Below are positions 37,718 to 51,306 of a stretch of DNA of 64,000 nt, one piece after another (positions within the stretch are counted from its first letter, which is position 1; the number at the start of each line of letters is the position of its first letter). The position numbers and the translations under genes are program-made. This DNA is from Trichosphaerium sp. ATCC 40318 (Eukaryota > Discosea > Flabellinia > Trichosidae). The notes below the pieces were generated by a model that was given only the letters and a program-made list of their open reading frames with translations, was not told the origin of the DNA and searched no databases. The stretch spans positions 62,001-126,000 of the forward strand of contig JALMLS010000361.1 in assembly GCA_038496445.1 (NCBI GenBank), in the 5' to 3' direction.

Positions 37718-39228
37718 TCACTTCAATCTCCTTATTGCGATTGTTATCTTTTTCCTATGACCTGCTTTTACAATACCAATACTCTATAACCAACCATCAG
37801 CAACAAAAGAAAAAAAAGTCGAATTAAAAAAAAAAAAGCATACCTTTAAGTCATTGTCAGTTAACATTTTTACGATACTCATCTGCTCATATCCACCTCT
37901 AAATAAATGAATTATTGGACAGAATATCCAAAACAACAATCAATACCTTATAAAATTATGGGCGTATTGCTGCATTTCAATTTTTTTCAAAAATTTATAG
38001 ATTTTCTTTACTTCGATTGGACGGTTACTTATTGTTCCTCCAGCGGTTGGTTGATATGAAGGATCGAGACTATTAAACAATTATATATAAAATATGGTGA
38101 TAGCCCAAACACCTAACGAGAGTACCACGTACTCTGGTATCAAAGGTGCCTTTTCGGTATTTTCGTCTCTTTTTTTTTTCTTCAGTTTGCGCTTTTCTCC
38201 ATTGTCACCTAGTGAAAAAAAGTGATGAGAATGAGAAACTATCGCGTTAGAAGGACAATAACACTCCATATAATCGAATGAATCTCTCTTCCTTACCATA
38301 CAATGCGCGATCTTCAACTCTATGCGTATACCATACAAGTACACCAATAACAACAATAAGCATAATAACGGTCAAAACGCCAAGAGTGAGCAATAAAATT
38401 TCACGTTTTGAGTAGGCTACAATCATTAATAAGGAAAAAAACAAATCAAACAAAAAATTTTGTGACATATTTTTGACACTTACGTCTTGATCCACTTTCC
38501 TTCGGAGGAGCCGTTCCGTTCTTCACAAGCGTACATCCATACCGTGAACGAAGATTTATGTGGTAAGTACCATCAACAAGACTGTTTGAATCATCATATT
38601 CAACGTCCTCCACGTTCGCGTCGCAAGAAACTCTGATAGCTGTATCTCTACTTTTTTTTTCAATTGTTGGCTACCAAAGAAAAACGACAGTGTTATAGTA
38701 CCTGTTAATACTACTTGGGTAAGTTAACACCACGCCCATTCCGTCGTTTTCAGCTTCAATACTAATTTCTGTACTAATGAATACACCATAACACTTTTGA
38801 TTGCCGCGAGTATCCCATGGTGTTTCTGTAACGCGTTATTTGAGCAATGTCACACGACTTGTTTGTAATACCTCCAGAAGATCGACACACGCTTGTTGTG
38901 TGAGGTTTAGAACAGCTCACGGCGTCAGAGCACCCTTACAAATTAATTAACACCAACAGTATTGTAAAAAAGCTTACCAAAGCTCAAAGTATCACAAATA
39001 ACGAATTTAGTAGTGCTTGCATCGCTACGATCAATGTGCTACACAATGTCAATATAACATTCCACTTTGCCAGTACAGCAATGAAAGCCGCCAATAACAC
39101 ACCTCGTACTCTACGCCACTAATAGGATCAAGATTGTAAACACTCCCGTCTGGTGCGATAATGTCACCACATTCAGCGTAGACAAACGCGATCAGAAATG
39201 CAAAGGATAAAAGCGTAACTATACGCAT
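37718..39228 (-). CDS. MRH-domain type I membrane protein with cytosolic SAM domain
   Basis: Signal peptide MRIVTLLSFAFLIAFVYAEC, then a Cys-rich lumenal domain of the mannose-6-phosphate receptor homology/Atg27 type: SVYNLDPISGVEYE, KFVICDTLSF, CSDAVSCSKPHTTSVCRSSG, QKCYGVFISTE, GMGVVLTYPSS, GTYHINLRSRYGC. The TM helix is ILLLTLGVLTVIMLIVVIGV. The cytosolic side starts basic (EKRKLKKKKRDE) and ends in a SAM domain: VKKIYKFLKKIEMQQYAHNF, GGYEQMSIVKMLTDNDLK, SIGIVKAGHRKKITIAIRRL. Intron joins keep frame through the TM-to-SAM link. MRH proteins act in sorting of lysosomal enzymes or ER quality control; SAM domains oligomerise. A cargo receptor that polymerises through SAM is inference. Confidence 0.8.
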
Positions 39229-39465
39229 GTTTAAAAGGCTTGATAAGCCTCCTCAAATAAAGTTACAGCGATTTTTCGCTTGACTCTACAAGACTTACTT
39301 TTTAACGTCTTTTTTTTCAGCCATCTGACAAGCCATTCGTACTACAATCTATTTTGAGGCGTACTAAACATAGTGCATAGAAAATCACGACCCAACCGCC
39401 AAGACTTCGACTTCAAACAGAAAAGTTTTACATCTTTTTTTTTCAAATTGCCAGAAGGCACTTTA

Positions 39466-40911
39466 CTAATTTTGTACATTTTCTTTTACACAGTCAAATA
39501 CTTCATCAATATTGACGTGCATTTCAACACTTGCAAGTAATCATCTGATCCATCTAACAAGCTCTTATCAGCAGCACCGAGAGCAATAATTACTTCAGCC
39601 TTGCACTGATCATCAAGTTGTTTTACATCCCAATCAATAACAAGGTCAAGTATCTAACAAAAATGTTAAACAGACATTATTAATAACCAAAAAGTACCTT
39701 TTCTAAAATTTGGGCGCCACTGAAACCCTCAGCTATTGTATCTGCTACAGCCTTTTGAAGTTTGTCTACTACACCTCCTTTACATGCTTCAATAATAGAA
39801 TCAACTTGCGATAACGGCATTTCCTTTAAAGAACCAATCAGAACAAAGACCAAAAAAACAACAAGCCAGCAAAACTGTTGCGACTCAAGTGTCCCACGTA
39901 CCCCTGACAGAGATGTAATCTTGTCACTGTCCAGGTCTTCGCCACAAAATCTGTAACCTGTTTGAAGGAATGTTATAGCCTTACGCATATCTCCAGCTGA
40001 TAAATCAACAATTGTTTCATAGACATCACTAGGTAAGCTAAAACCTTCTTCTTTTGCAATGTACTCAAGTCTGTTAACCATAGCCGATGACTCTAGAGGC
40101 TTGAAACGGAATTTAGCACATCTGGATGTCAAAGGATCAATTATCCTAAAACAGAAGCGTCAACTTTGATAACAAAGACGCTGCGTTGTGATGTCTTGTA
40201 CGTGCCTGGAAACGTAATTACAAATAAAACAAAATCTTGTAGATCCAGAATAAAGCTCCATTGTGCGTCTCAAAGCAGCTTGAGCATCATAGGTCATACT
40301 ATCAGCTTCGTCAAGAATAATTATTTTGTAAGGAGGACAAGGGTATTTTCTATTTGATTGTCAGTGACGCCACGCGAAGAAGATATTTAATACCCATTTG
40401 GTGCAGCTCTGGCGGTCAATTTTGCAAATGTTTTGATTTTGGATCTGACAACGTTTATACCACGATCATCAGAGGCGTTGAGCTCTTTGACACGTTGTTT
40501 TATTAAATTTGGGCTATGGTAAATGCGTTAAATGTCTAGTTTATATTGTATGTCATCACTAACCCATATAGTTGCCTTGCTATAGCGTGTATTGTCTAGA
40601 GGCAACTTTTAGAAGTAATGGGACACAAATACGTACAGATGTTTTTCCTGTACCCGGTGGGCCGTAAAATAGCAAGTGGGGAAGCTATAAGAGTGAAGGT
40701 AAAACGCGCCAAAACAAATTCAAAAAATTATCAAAATGCATTACATGAAGGATACGTTTCCGCTCTCCAAAGATTTCTCTAAAGCTCTAACAACTTCATC
40801 TTGATGAGCTATGTCTTGAACAGTTTTTGGGCGGCTTTTAACGCTTAGCTACCATAAATGCTGAATTACGTACTATTTTTGAACCCAAGGCGCGTTAAGA
40901 TCGTTACTCAT
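39466..40911 (-). CDS. RFC4: Replication factor C small subunit (RFC4 type)
   Basis: AAA+ subunit of the clamp loader that loads PCNA at primer ends, nuclear. Starts [20 protein letters not shown], where a 39-base intron (40835-40873) restores the family PW-x-x-KYRPKT. Walker A is [13 protein letters not shown], the [14 protein letters not shown] box follows, Walker B is [19 protein letters not shown], then the sensor and SRC box ([14 protein letters not shown]). The C-terminal part [20 protein letters not shown] and the collar region ([12 protein letters not shown] at the end) agree best with human RFC4. All ATPase residues are present. About ten exons. Confidence 0.93.
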
Positions 40912-41145
40912 ACTTGTTATTAATGATAAAACTGACAACAAGCAAAAGTCAACAAATTTATTTATCAGGAACACTTTGGGCGTTTAGATTACCCCAGACG
41001 CAATATAGGGTAACGAGTTACGAGTGCTCACCGAACAGAAACGAAATCACGCTTGACGTTTGAAGAATTTTATTGTAGAGTACAACTTGACACGAATACA
41101 TGTCACAACACCGTTGCGCGTTGTAGATCTATACGTCAATAGCAC

Positions 41146-41773
41146 TTAAGCGTACTTTCTCATGACGTTCAACAAACAGTATTGTACAGCGAGAGGGTTC
41201 TTCCACTCGTACAAATCAACAGTACTAATGTAATTGAGAAAATGATGTCTAAAGGAGAAAAAAAGTGCGTACACGAAAATTTCGGTGCTCTTGAAACCGA
41301 GGCTCTCTAAAGCCTTTAAAAAGTTACCAATGTTTTCCATTTGAATGAATGGCATTTTACCTACGCGTAAGTTAGGTTTGAGCAAAAATAAAATAACTGG
41401 TGAAAAGAAGCGTTGTAAAGAAGGTGTAGTGCGAGGAGTGCCATTTTCACCAATACTGCGGTTTATACGTACTTGCTTTAGCGTTTTTGCAGCATCCACT
41501 TTGAAGAGCGTTAGCTAGCTTACATAGAGCAACCTAACGTCGGTGAGCAACAAAAAGAACAGCCGGGTTACATACACCGCTTTTGAAAGCCTCATGGAAA
41601 GTACCCTCTACAGCACCAATCTTAGATTCAATCCATTGTCTGATATCTTGCTCTTTTTGTTGGCTGTATTGCGAGTCTTGCTTTGCTTTTACTTCAGAAG
41701 AGAGTCCTTTTTTTGGGCTTAGTTTATTATCTTTACGCGTAGACGTACCGTATCTAGGTCCGTGGTTTGCCAT
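41146..41773 (-). CDS. Calponin/transgelin-type CH-domain protein
   Basis: Actin-binding protein with a single calponin homology domain. Starts MANHGPRYGTSTRKDNKLSP, then GLSSEVKAKQDSQYSQQKEQ and DIRQWIESKIG, VALCKLANALQSGCCKNAKA, MPFIQMENIGNFLKALESLG, FKSTEIF and a terminal QYCLLNVMRKYA. The segment order equals transgelin/SM22 and yeast Scp1. The intron at 41534-41578 is needed to restore G-V-x-L-C-x-L-x-N-x-L. Likely cross-links F-actin; a myosin V-like gene lies a few kilobases away, though no direct link can be shown. Confidence 0.85.
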
Positions 41774-41950
41774 TTGTGTTGTTTATGTAGTTTCTTTTTT
41801 ACTGAAAAATGTAGAAAAAAATAAAAAACCATTTGGGCATAAATAGTTCGCGGTTGGCATTATAGTGTAATGTCAATCATACACTTCCTCTACTTCATTC
41901 TTACGTATTACAACAAGCAGTACAAACTTTTTTATTACAACTGCATCGTT

Positions 41951-44458
41951 TTAATCTTCATCTTCCTTTTTATCTTCCTTTTCCGGACACCCGTCTTGTA
42001 TCCATTCCACAAACTCGTCAATGAGGGTTGGCCATGATCCTAGATTAAAAGAAAACAGAGTGAGAACAAGTTGATTTAGCGGCCAACTGATGCGTACCTA
42101 AAGGATCGTATTCGTCAAGATTCTCTGGATACTCTTCAACAAAGTCCAAAAGAAGCAGCCAAACATCCCCTCTAATAAATTCTCCATTTTGATTCAGGAA
42201 CTTAACCCAAGTTTTGTAAAGTTTCCATTCAATCTTGTATTGTGCGAAGAGTAAATCCCAGACCATGAGAGCTTCTTCAATGGCTGTACAAAGTGAGTCA
42301 TTAAACATAGTCACTACTAAATAACGTACACAAAATAGTCTTGTCTTCCTTTAAATAGCCGAATACAAACTTGTAGAAAGCTTTGAATGCTTTTCTGTCT
42401 TTAATCAAGTTATCATTCCATTCTTTCGTCTTTTGCTTCATCTGCTCAATTGTTGCACATCCGTGAATAGACCTAAGGCACTACATCAGCAAAAGAAAGT
42501 AAAGAAACAGGAAAAAATCTCCATACCATCCATTCATCCATTCTACTTTGGAAAACGACCAAACGGCAGTACAGTTTAGCTTCCAAGCGACAACCAATAA
42601 AGTAGGATCCTTTTCAATATCTACTCCAATATCTTGCGAGAATTGAATGGTACCTGTACCTACAATAGCTTCTTCCCAGTCATCTTCATCGTCATCTTCA
42701 GGTTCTTCATCCTCGATACCGATTTCTAACAAAAACAATAAGGACTGAAAAGATAAACTGATATTTCTTACTTTTGTAGTGCTGGTACAATTGCTCAAGT
42801 TTAGCACCTCCTTTTTTATCAAGGTTTTGTAGGAGTGGATTAAATCCTTCAGGCTCAACTTTGAACGGTTGTTCTCCAAAATTAACTGATACTTTTGCAT
42901 TTTGTAGAATTATAGTAGGAGATAAAATAATCATTCTTGAAATCTCAGGTGAATCAAATAAAGTTCCCACTTTAACACCGTTACGCCAAACGTAGATATT
43001 TCGCTCCTATATTACCAATAAGATTTTATACTATTCAATATACATAGAGATACGTACAACGAGATCAGCAGCAATAGTAATAACATCATTTCTTTGCCTG
43101 GCAAAAGATTAGAATCTATCTAAAGACAGAATATTTCAACCATACCATCGGTCATTGTTCTTGAAGTCGACGACTTTGCCTTTAATTGATTTTCTACCTT
43201 GGTTTGTGATAAAGAATCCATAGTCGTCAGTTTCCTGTCAAGAAAAAATGTCATTTCTAAGTACTATTTTTAAGGCAATTTGACGCTTACCCGTTTAAAT
43301 TTTTGTGTAGCCCACCCAACTTTGATAGTACCACGACAATTCAAAACTGTAACTTCGAAGAACCAGTTCGCTGCTTGTACACGCACATCACTTCTAGCAA
43401 TGCCCATGGAACCACTAGTATGCTCTAGTTCTGTCTATGTACAACATCAGTAATCATTTTTAAACTACATTATTAAACATGCCTTTTTGACTCGAATGCT
43501 ACCGGTGACTGTATTAAAACCTGGATTAGGAGGTCCCTATTAAAAGTAAGATATCACTACAAAAAAAATTACACTTACAGATCTAGCTTGTATTGAGTTG
43601 TTCAATTCCTCTTTGGAGTCTTTGTCCTCTTGGATAACCACGTAAGCTGATTTTTTTAATTGTATATCTGCACGTGTTAGTCAGGTGACTTTTTTTTTCT
43701 ACGTGCCTTTTTGATTCCAGTTAGACGATATATGGAGTTGGTTCTGTGGCTCGGTGACCTCTTCTGAGTCTTCTTTTTCGTTTTGTTTACGTGAAGATTT
43801 TGGCGTAGCTTTAACATCACCGTACTGTATCTTCATGTGTATACGACCTGAAACGTGCTCCTTTGATTTTCCTGGCCTCCTGGATAGAGTGAACCAATCA
43901 TCAAGCGCTTCTTGTGAGTTGAGAAGTTCTAAACCAATTTTTTTTAGCGAAATGATTCTTTGTGTTTTTTGGTAGAATCATTTACCTGTATTAAACTTAA
44001 TGGTAACAAGGCCCATGAATTTGTCTTTTAGGAACTTGTGTTTATCCCACACCATTACCTATTTGTTGGTTAGTGAAGGGTTACTTCCTAAACTGTACTT
44101 TTAGACCAGTGAATCCGGTTCCAACATCACTGCGCGTAGGGTGTCAGTGGTACCGTTTTAATCTTTGCCTGTAAAAAGAAACGCACAATTTTAGCGTTTC
44201 CTGCCACTTCGGGTTTAAATTGTTTTTTATAACTGCCGTGCGTTTCGATTTGTTGATTCTTTCGCCTGCTGAGCCAAGTAGGGATATCACGCAGTAAGGA
44301 TCAGATCTAACGTTACGTTGGTGTGATAAATGATAGTAACACTACCTGAATTTATTGTTTTTAGGTGCTAGGTTCTTGCCTTCAACGACTATGTAGGATT
44401 AATAATACAAATGACTAGAATACGTACCACTAATCTTCAGTGGCTTGGTGGATGCCAT
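41951..44458 (-). CDS. C2-SPRY-DCN1 fusion protein
   Basis: Start MASTKPLKIS opens a C2 domain: VVEGKNLAPKNNKF, SDPYCVISLLGSAGER, KNNLNPKWQETLK, FMGLVTIKFNTG, SGRIHMKIQYGDV. A SPRY domain follows: SDVRVQAANWFFEVTVLN, TIKVGWATQKF, DVITIAADLV, ERNIYVWRNGVKVGTLFDSP, KVSVNFGEQPFKV. The C-terminal half is a DCN1/DCUN1D domain: KLEQLYQHYKKIGIED, GTIQFSQDIGVD, LLVVAWKLNCTA, AFKAFYKFVFGYLKE, WVKFLNQNGEFIRGDVWLLL, GSWPTLIDEFVEWIQD. The exon at about 42771-42970 codes both the end of SPRY and the start of DCN1, so that fusion is genomic. DCN1 proteins promote cullin neddylation. The C2-SPRY junction near 43700 has an ambiguous donor. Confidence 0.8.
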
Positions 44459-44596
44459 TGTACTGACTTTTTAACGAACGAAGTGCCAGAAGTCAACATG
44501 AGTTCTACGTTTAAACAAAAGTAGTTCTGTTTGTTAGAAGGTAGCTGGGTGTTGTAGACGCCGAAATTTCAGCTGTCTTCTAACCAATAGTGTAAA
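44459..44596. promoter_or_regulatory. Divergent promoter, C2-SPRY-DCN1 / myosin
   Basis: 138 bases lie between opposite start codons, so both promoters must be here or overlap the first exons. No core motif recognised. Confidence 0.4.
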
Positions 44597-47500
44597 ATGG
44601 ACCAAGCCAGAGACGAAAAAGATGCAGTACGACCCAAACCAGTGCGTAGTATGTTACTAAAGTGTTTAAGGTTACTTTGTCCAGTTTTGTACATAAACTG
44701 GGTAAAGGTACACGTATATGGGTCAAGGATAGAAAAGAAGGTTATGTAGCGGGTATGTACCGCGATTGCGCTTATTAGGGAATCTTCTCCAATTTCATGC
44801 GTTTCATTGGCTCGCAATAGTGATTTACATGAAATAGGTACCGTGCACTCGACAGATGGTGTCATGGTAGAGTACATTCGAGACGATGATGAAGAAGATC
44901 GGGTAAGTTGCAACCTTATTGCGCAACAGTCGTTTATGAACGGTACATAGATAAAAAAGGTAAAAGCAGACGACACGTTTGTTCGCAATCCGCAACTCCT
45001 CGAAGGCGCTGACGACCTGACAACGTTGTCATTTCTGGTTCGTACAAACCCGCGGATTGTTGGTATTTTACTTACACACTACAAGCACGAAGCAGCTGTA
45101 CTCCATTCTCTTCGGCATCGCTATGCCATGAACCAAATATACACATACTCAGGACCTATTTTGATAGGTAAGTTTATGATGTGACATGTGTCACAATGTC
45201 ATGATGCAATGTTATTTTGTTAATTAGCTAACTTTTTTTTTAAGCTATAAATCCATACCAACGCTTGCCTATTTATTCAGGTGCGCCCTCCAAGGAAAGA
45301 TATTGTATTAATCACTGCAAATAGAGTCTTTGGTATCTGCTTACAGAGGGAAAGCTTTGGGCCAGTTAACACCTCATATTTATGCAATAGCAGATTATTC
45401 TTACAGAATGTTGAGGATGGGTATTACTTGCAGTATTTTTTAACTTCTAATACGTGTTGTAGGTAAAGACCAGTCTATTCTTGTTTCTGGAGAGTCAGGA
45501 GCAGGCAAAACTGAATCAACGAAAGTACGTTTATAAGATTGTTTTGAAAGACTTACAATATGCTAGATACTATTACAATATTTTGCAACAGTGACACCTA
45601 AACGCCAAGGAGAAGATGTTGCTGATATATCTTTTAAAGTATTACAAACTACTGCTCTTTTAGAAGCGTTTGGTAATGCCAAAACTCTTCGGTGAGAAAT
45701 ACAAGTATGGTTCAATAGATAACAGATTTGTAGGAATGATAATTCCAGTAGATTTGGTAAATTCATTGAGCTCCAGTTCAACAGCTCTGGTGTAGTTGCA
45801 GGTGCAAAGATACATACATACCTATTAGAGAAATCCCGTATTGCAAGGCAAAATGAAGGGGAGCGTAATTTTCACATTTTCTATCAGGCAAGTATCTTCT
45901 TGTTTCAACAGTTATCATATCATTAACAAATTATCCAGCTCTGTCACGCACCATCTGAGCTACGTAATAAACTAAAGCTCGGTGAAGTAGATACATACCA
46001 TTATTTAAATACAACTGGATGTCTTAACATTCCTTCTGATCCAGACGATGAAGGTATTGGTTTTCTGTCGCTTTTTTAGTCTTTTCAAACATCTTGTAGG
46101 GTTTATGAGAACTTCTAATGCCTTGATGACACTCGGTATTGGTAAACAGGAACAAGAACAGTTATTTAAAATAGCAGCAGCTATCTTACATATTGGTAAT
46201 ATCACGTACGCTTACAAGTTACATTTTATTTGTAAGAGTTTCTAAATTATTTTCAGATTTGCCGAAAACGGAAAGGATCAGGCTGTTGTAACAAATAAAG
46301 CTGCGCTGACAACTGCGTGTGAACTCCTTGAAGTATCTGCTCCAGATCTAGAAGCAACACTCACGTGGCAAACAGTTAAAATGATGAAGGAGAGCTACAA
46401 AGTAAACAACAAACATGACTTTGTGCCATACTAATTAATTGCAGAAACACTTTAATAACGAAGAGGCATGTGGCGCGAGAGATACGCTAGCCATGATGAT
46501 ATATACCAAACTATTCGACTTGTATGTACATACAGTACCTATTTATGTTAAGCAACATCTAGGCTGATTATTCTTATCAACAAAGCGATTAATAATGAAG
46601 AAAAGAGAGTTAATATGATAGGCATTCTTGATATTTACGGTTTTGAGAGTTTTGAGAATAACAGTTTCGAGCAGTTTTGTATTAACTACGCCAATGAGAT
46701 GTTACAGAACCAATTTAATCACGTACAAACCATAAAACTTTTAATTAAAGCTTCAGTTGAAACTAACATATTTAAGCATATTTTCAAACTTGAACAAGAT
46801 GTGTACACAAAAGAAGGCATTGATTGGTCTTTTGTTAAGTTCAGGGACAATCAAGTACGCTTTACCTGTCCAAAAGGACCATGCACAAAATTATTCTAAC
46901 TATGGTTTTTAGGGATGTATTAATCTGATAGAAAGTAGAATGGGTATCCTAAGTATCTTGGATGATTGTTGTCGTATGGGTAAATCCACACCACAAAGCT
47001 TAGCTCAGTACGCCAGTGTTATTTGATTTGAGGTCTTACTTTATCATAGGAAGTTGATTGAGACACTGAGAACCAAGCCATACTTTAAAGTAGGCAGATT
47101 TGGTAACACAACATGTACGAATGAGTCCAACAACAACTGGCACATAACTAACTTTTATTTCTAGTCACTGTTGATCATTATGCTGGTAGCGTAACATATG
47201 ACACAGAGCGTTTCTTAGAGAAGAATAAGGTATGTTAAAGCAATGGTTTGTCGTTTTGTGTACTTAATTTTTTGCCACAGGATTTTGTTATTCAAGAACA
47301 AGTCGCTATTTTACAAAATAGTACATCGCCTATGGTGAAAGCTCTTTGTGCTTCAGGTCCAAAAAAAGCGCCACCACCAAAGAAAAGATTTGGAAGACGA
47401 AGGCAGCCTCAAGGAGGACAATCTGTTAAGTTTAAGAGTGTAGCAACACAATTCAAAACTTCTCTTAAAAAACTAATGAAGACTATTGCTGCAACGGAGC

Positions 47501-50500
47501 CTATTTATGGTACGTTTATGGTAGTGTACTTTTTATATCTCACAATGATGATTTAGTGCGTTGTATAAGACCGAATGACTACAAAGAGCCCAACAGCTAC
47601 GAGTGGCAGGACGTCCTACACCAGGTATGTGAGACATGTTTTTTGTGTTACTTTTTTGGCATCGTGCCACTTGCTGTTTTTTGACACAATTTTGTTAGCT
47701 TAAATGCAGTGGTGTACTAGATAGTATACGTATTTACCGTGCTGGATTTCCTTCAAGGAAAAAATACGACGAAATGTTTCAACGTTACAGGATTCTACTA
47801 GTACCTCATAAAATTCCAGAGCCTAGTGCTGATATATCAGTAAAAAAAGAAGCTGCAACTAGACTAATGGCAAGAACAAAAGTTGACAAAGAAAACTGTA
47901 TCCTTTTTGGATTTTCATTCGTGTCTTTATTGACCTGCTTTCTTTCGTTTAACTCTCAAAAGATAAATTTGGGCTAACACGTGTCTTCATGAAACCTGGT
48001 ATTCTTGCAATTCTGGAAGAGCTCAGAACAAGGGTAAGCTGGTGTTGGTTTTTTCTTGTTTTTATCATCCTTTTGATTTGATTCTTTCTTTTCTTATTTT
48101 CTTGTAGATCCTTGGGAAAGCAGCTACATCAATACAGAAAGTTTGGAAGGGTAAAAGAACGCGCAGGTGGTACAAGAAAACTAGAAAGCAAATTATTATG
48201 CTTCAAGCAAGTATGGCGTACAAACATCTCTCATGTGTTATGTTAATTTGATTTTAAATAGCTTTCAGACGTGCTACTTCTTTCAACGTCTTCAATAAAA
48301 AACGTGAGATATCGTGTGTAACTACTCTTCAGAGTCATGTACGCCGATATCTAGCTTGGAATTACTTGAAGAAACATAAAGAGGCAGCATCCAAGATACA
48401 ACGCGGTACGTCTTCTCTTATGTTTTCCCTTTCCTGCAATTTTCTTACTGCAAGCAAAACCTTTACACTTTATGTTAGTATACAGAGACTTTATTATACG
48501 TAAGAAAATATTATCAAGGATTAAGGATGCTGGTATCTCAATGGTTCAGGCTTGGTTCAGATCGTGGAATGCACAAACTTACTTTCAAAAATTGCGTGCT
48601 GGTACGATTATAGCACAAGCACGATGGCGTGCCAAAGGACCAAGGTATGTTTATACACATGTTAAAAGTGCTTTGTGCTTATAATTTTGTAGGAGAGAAC
48701 TACGCCGTATGAAACTGGAGATTAAAGAGCGTGAAAGGAATAAGATTAACCAGATAGAACAAGAAAAAAACAACCTTGAGATTCAAGCTGAGGTGTTGAC
48801 TAATAAGGTTGGCCTTGCGCACTCTCAAGTACAAGGAATGGCTAAAGAAAAGCGCCGTATGGAACGTACTATACTGAAACAGAAAAAGAAACTCAAAGAA
48901 TGGAAGTTGTGTTATGATGAACTTGAAAATGAAGTGAACGTAGCTGCTAAAGAGTTTGAGAAACAAAAAGAAGCAATGGAAAGAGAGGTACTCCATTTCT
49001 TTTATGCATTGATGCGACCTTATCTAATGCGATCAATAGGCCAAGAGGTACGCAAAGGAGATAAAAGTCATGAAGCGTCTGTACAAGGTATAGCTTTACT
49101 TGAGTTTAAACGAACAAGTTCTCAGGTTTTTTCCTGTTTTATTCTTATCCGCCTTACAATGGATTTTTTTAGGAGAAGAATGCTCATTTCCAGAAATTAA
49201 ATGAAGAAGTCGTGATGCTTAATGATGATGTAACTCATGAAAAGACTAAAGCAGATGAAGCTACTTCACTTGTTGCTACACTCCGTGAGCAAAACAGATT
49301 GCTTACAGAAGAAAACGAGAAATATAAACAGCTTCTTGAGGAACAACATCGTATAAATAGAGAGTTAAAGAGACCTCAAAAGGCTAGGAATAGTGATGTT
49401 ATTGATCTTCAAATGGATACATTAACTCAAACTTTAATGCAAGTGTCACAAAACTTTTCAGTTAATGACGGTATGAGAAAATCAACAATATGCCTATTAT
49501 CCTTACACTCTTTTGTTTAGCTCAATTACTTATTGTTGGAAAGACACTTAACAATGTGTCTCGTATAGAGAGTGTTCTAAACAATATACCTGCACCTGCT
49601 TTGATTATATTCAGGTACAATCCAACACTGAAGCTCACTGCCAAGCAAGTTCACAATAAACTTATGTTATTGTTTTTTAGGGCTTTATTAAATTGGGACT
49701 ATCTCAGTGAAGATAGATATAATTTAGACAAAGAATTGGCTCCAAAGTGTGACCAAGTATTGTCTTTTGTTATCAAGTCATTGTACATCCTCGTAAAGGT
49801 AGGTTAACTTTTTTGTATTGGTTAACATTCTGGTAGACCATCAAGAACTCAAGAGAGGACTTGACTTATTGGCTAAGTAACTTAGTTATGTTATATCACT
49901 TGTGTAACCAAGCATGTCCTGAACCATCGATGGATCTTATTGATGTAATAGCCGAGGAAGAGAGCTTCAAAATACGAGGTACGCACTTCAACGAGAACAA
50001 CATTTACATTCCTCAAAGTATTACCCTTTTGTGTAGAAGAGAAAAAACACTTTAAAATATGGAATGATGACAACCAAGAATCGTCAAGAGTTACCACTAG
50101 AGGTAACGGTATATGTTCTCCAAAGAAATTCCTTGGAGAACTTCGAAAATTACTATCTACTCTATTTGTTGTATTACTTCGATCTTTGATAAGAGAAGTT
50201 ACTCCAATAGTACAACAAGTGTTCCTTACAAATGACCCAGAAGTTGCAGTACGTCATAAACATCTTTTGTTAGTCACGTGTGCTAATGTGGTTCTTAGCT
50301 TGAACAACTTGATTACCTACAAGAAGTCTTTGCAGAGATTCAACAGACATGTCAAGTGTACGTTTGTTGCCTTTTTTAGGAGAAAACACTTGTTTTTAAT
50401 GATTTTATTTTCTCTTCTGATATTTGTTGTTAGTAAGGGTATGACTGAGGGTATTTCTCGTCAGCTTATTATGCAACTTCTTAAACAAACGAATAAGATT

Positions 50501-51306
50501 ATATTTAATGAGTTTGTACTTCGTGCTGATCTATGTAACTTTGAAGGAGGTACCGTCTTTTTAGTTTTCTTCTAGTAAAACTAGTTCAAGTGTATCTTTT
50601 TCTGTTGCATCTGCTTTAATTTCACACTTTCTTTTTAGCTATACAACTGAAGATGTCACTGTCTAGCTTCATAGACTCTGTCAGAAGAAGTGGTGGACAT
50701 AGTATTGAGGAAGTCAGTGATTGTTATAGTCACTGTCTTCATTTGATTGCTGTCATAATGTGCAGCAAGGCCGAGCTTGTAAACCCAGAGTTTAGAGCAG
50801 AAATATGTCCTAGTTTGACAAGCTCTCAAGTTAAACAAATCCTTGCCATATATTATTGCTCTAAAGAAGACAACGACCCTGTACCAGGTATGTTTACTTT
50901 AAATTTTTTTTTTTCTTGCTCTTACAAGAAGTCACGTGACTTCTTTTGTTTAATTTTTTTGATTGAACTTGTTTTGACTTATACGCCTTTCTAGTTGAAG
51001 TTCTTAATGCACAAGATACTGGTAATATTGACCAAACGCTTCTTCTTGAACCTAAGCTCAATGGACTTGACATTACATCATTAGATACAATACAAGTATG
51101 TACTCGGTTTTTTTTACCATTTATTGATTTGTGTTTAGATCCAAGATGTTACTCGTATACGAATGCCTGCATCTATTATAAAGATATTTACTACAGTAAA
51201 TCAACCTCAAGAAAGCGCTCCTAGACGTCCTGCAACAAGTAGAGCAAGCAGAGTAATTAGTCGTGGGTTTTTTAGTGGGTTTCTTGGTTCTAATAACAAT
51301 CAATAG
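44597..51306 (+). CDS. Class V-like myosin heavy chain
   Basis: Actin motor for cargo transport. Starts [15 protein letters not shown], then the N-terminal SH3-like part ([20 protein letters not shown]). Motor: [34 protein letters not shown]-loop [13 protein letters not shown], switch [12 protein letters not shown], switch [76 protein letters not shown]. The neck has about five to six IQ motifs ([47 protein letters not shown]). Coiled coil: [19 protein letters not shown]. The globular dilute-type tail has [32 protein letters not shown] and ITSLDTIQ, ending [10 protein letters not shown]. About 30 exons. All motor loops needed for ATPase activity are intact. Confidence 0.92.
44745..44945 (+). 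repeat. Source copy of dispersed 201-base duplication
   Basis: End of myosin exon 2, an intron of about 95 bases, exon 3 ([20 protein letters not shown]) and the start of the following intron. Repeated at 27053-27253 with two differences. Confidence 0.9.
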
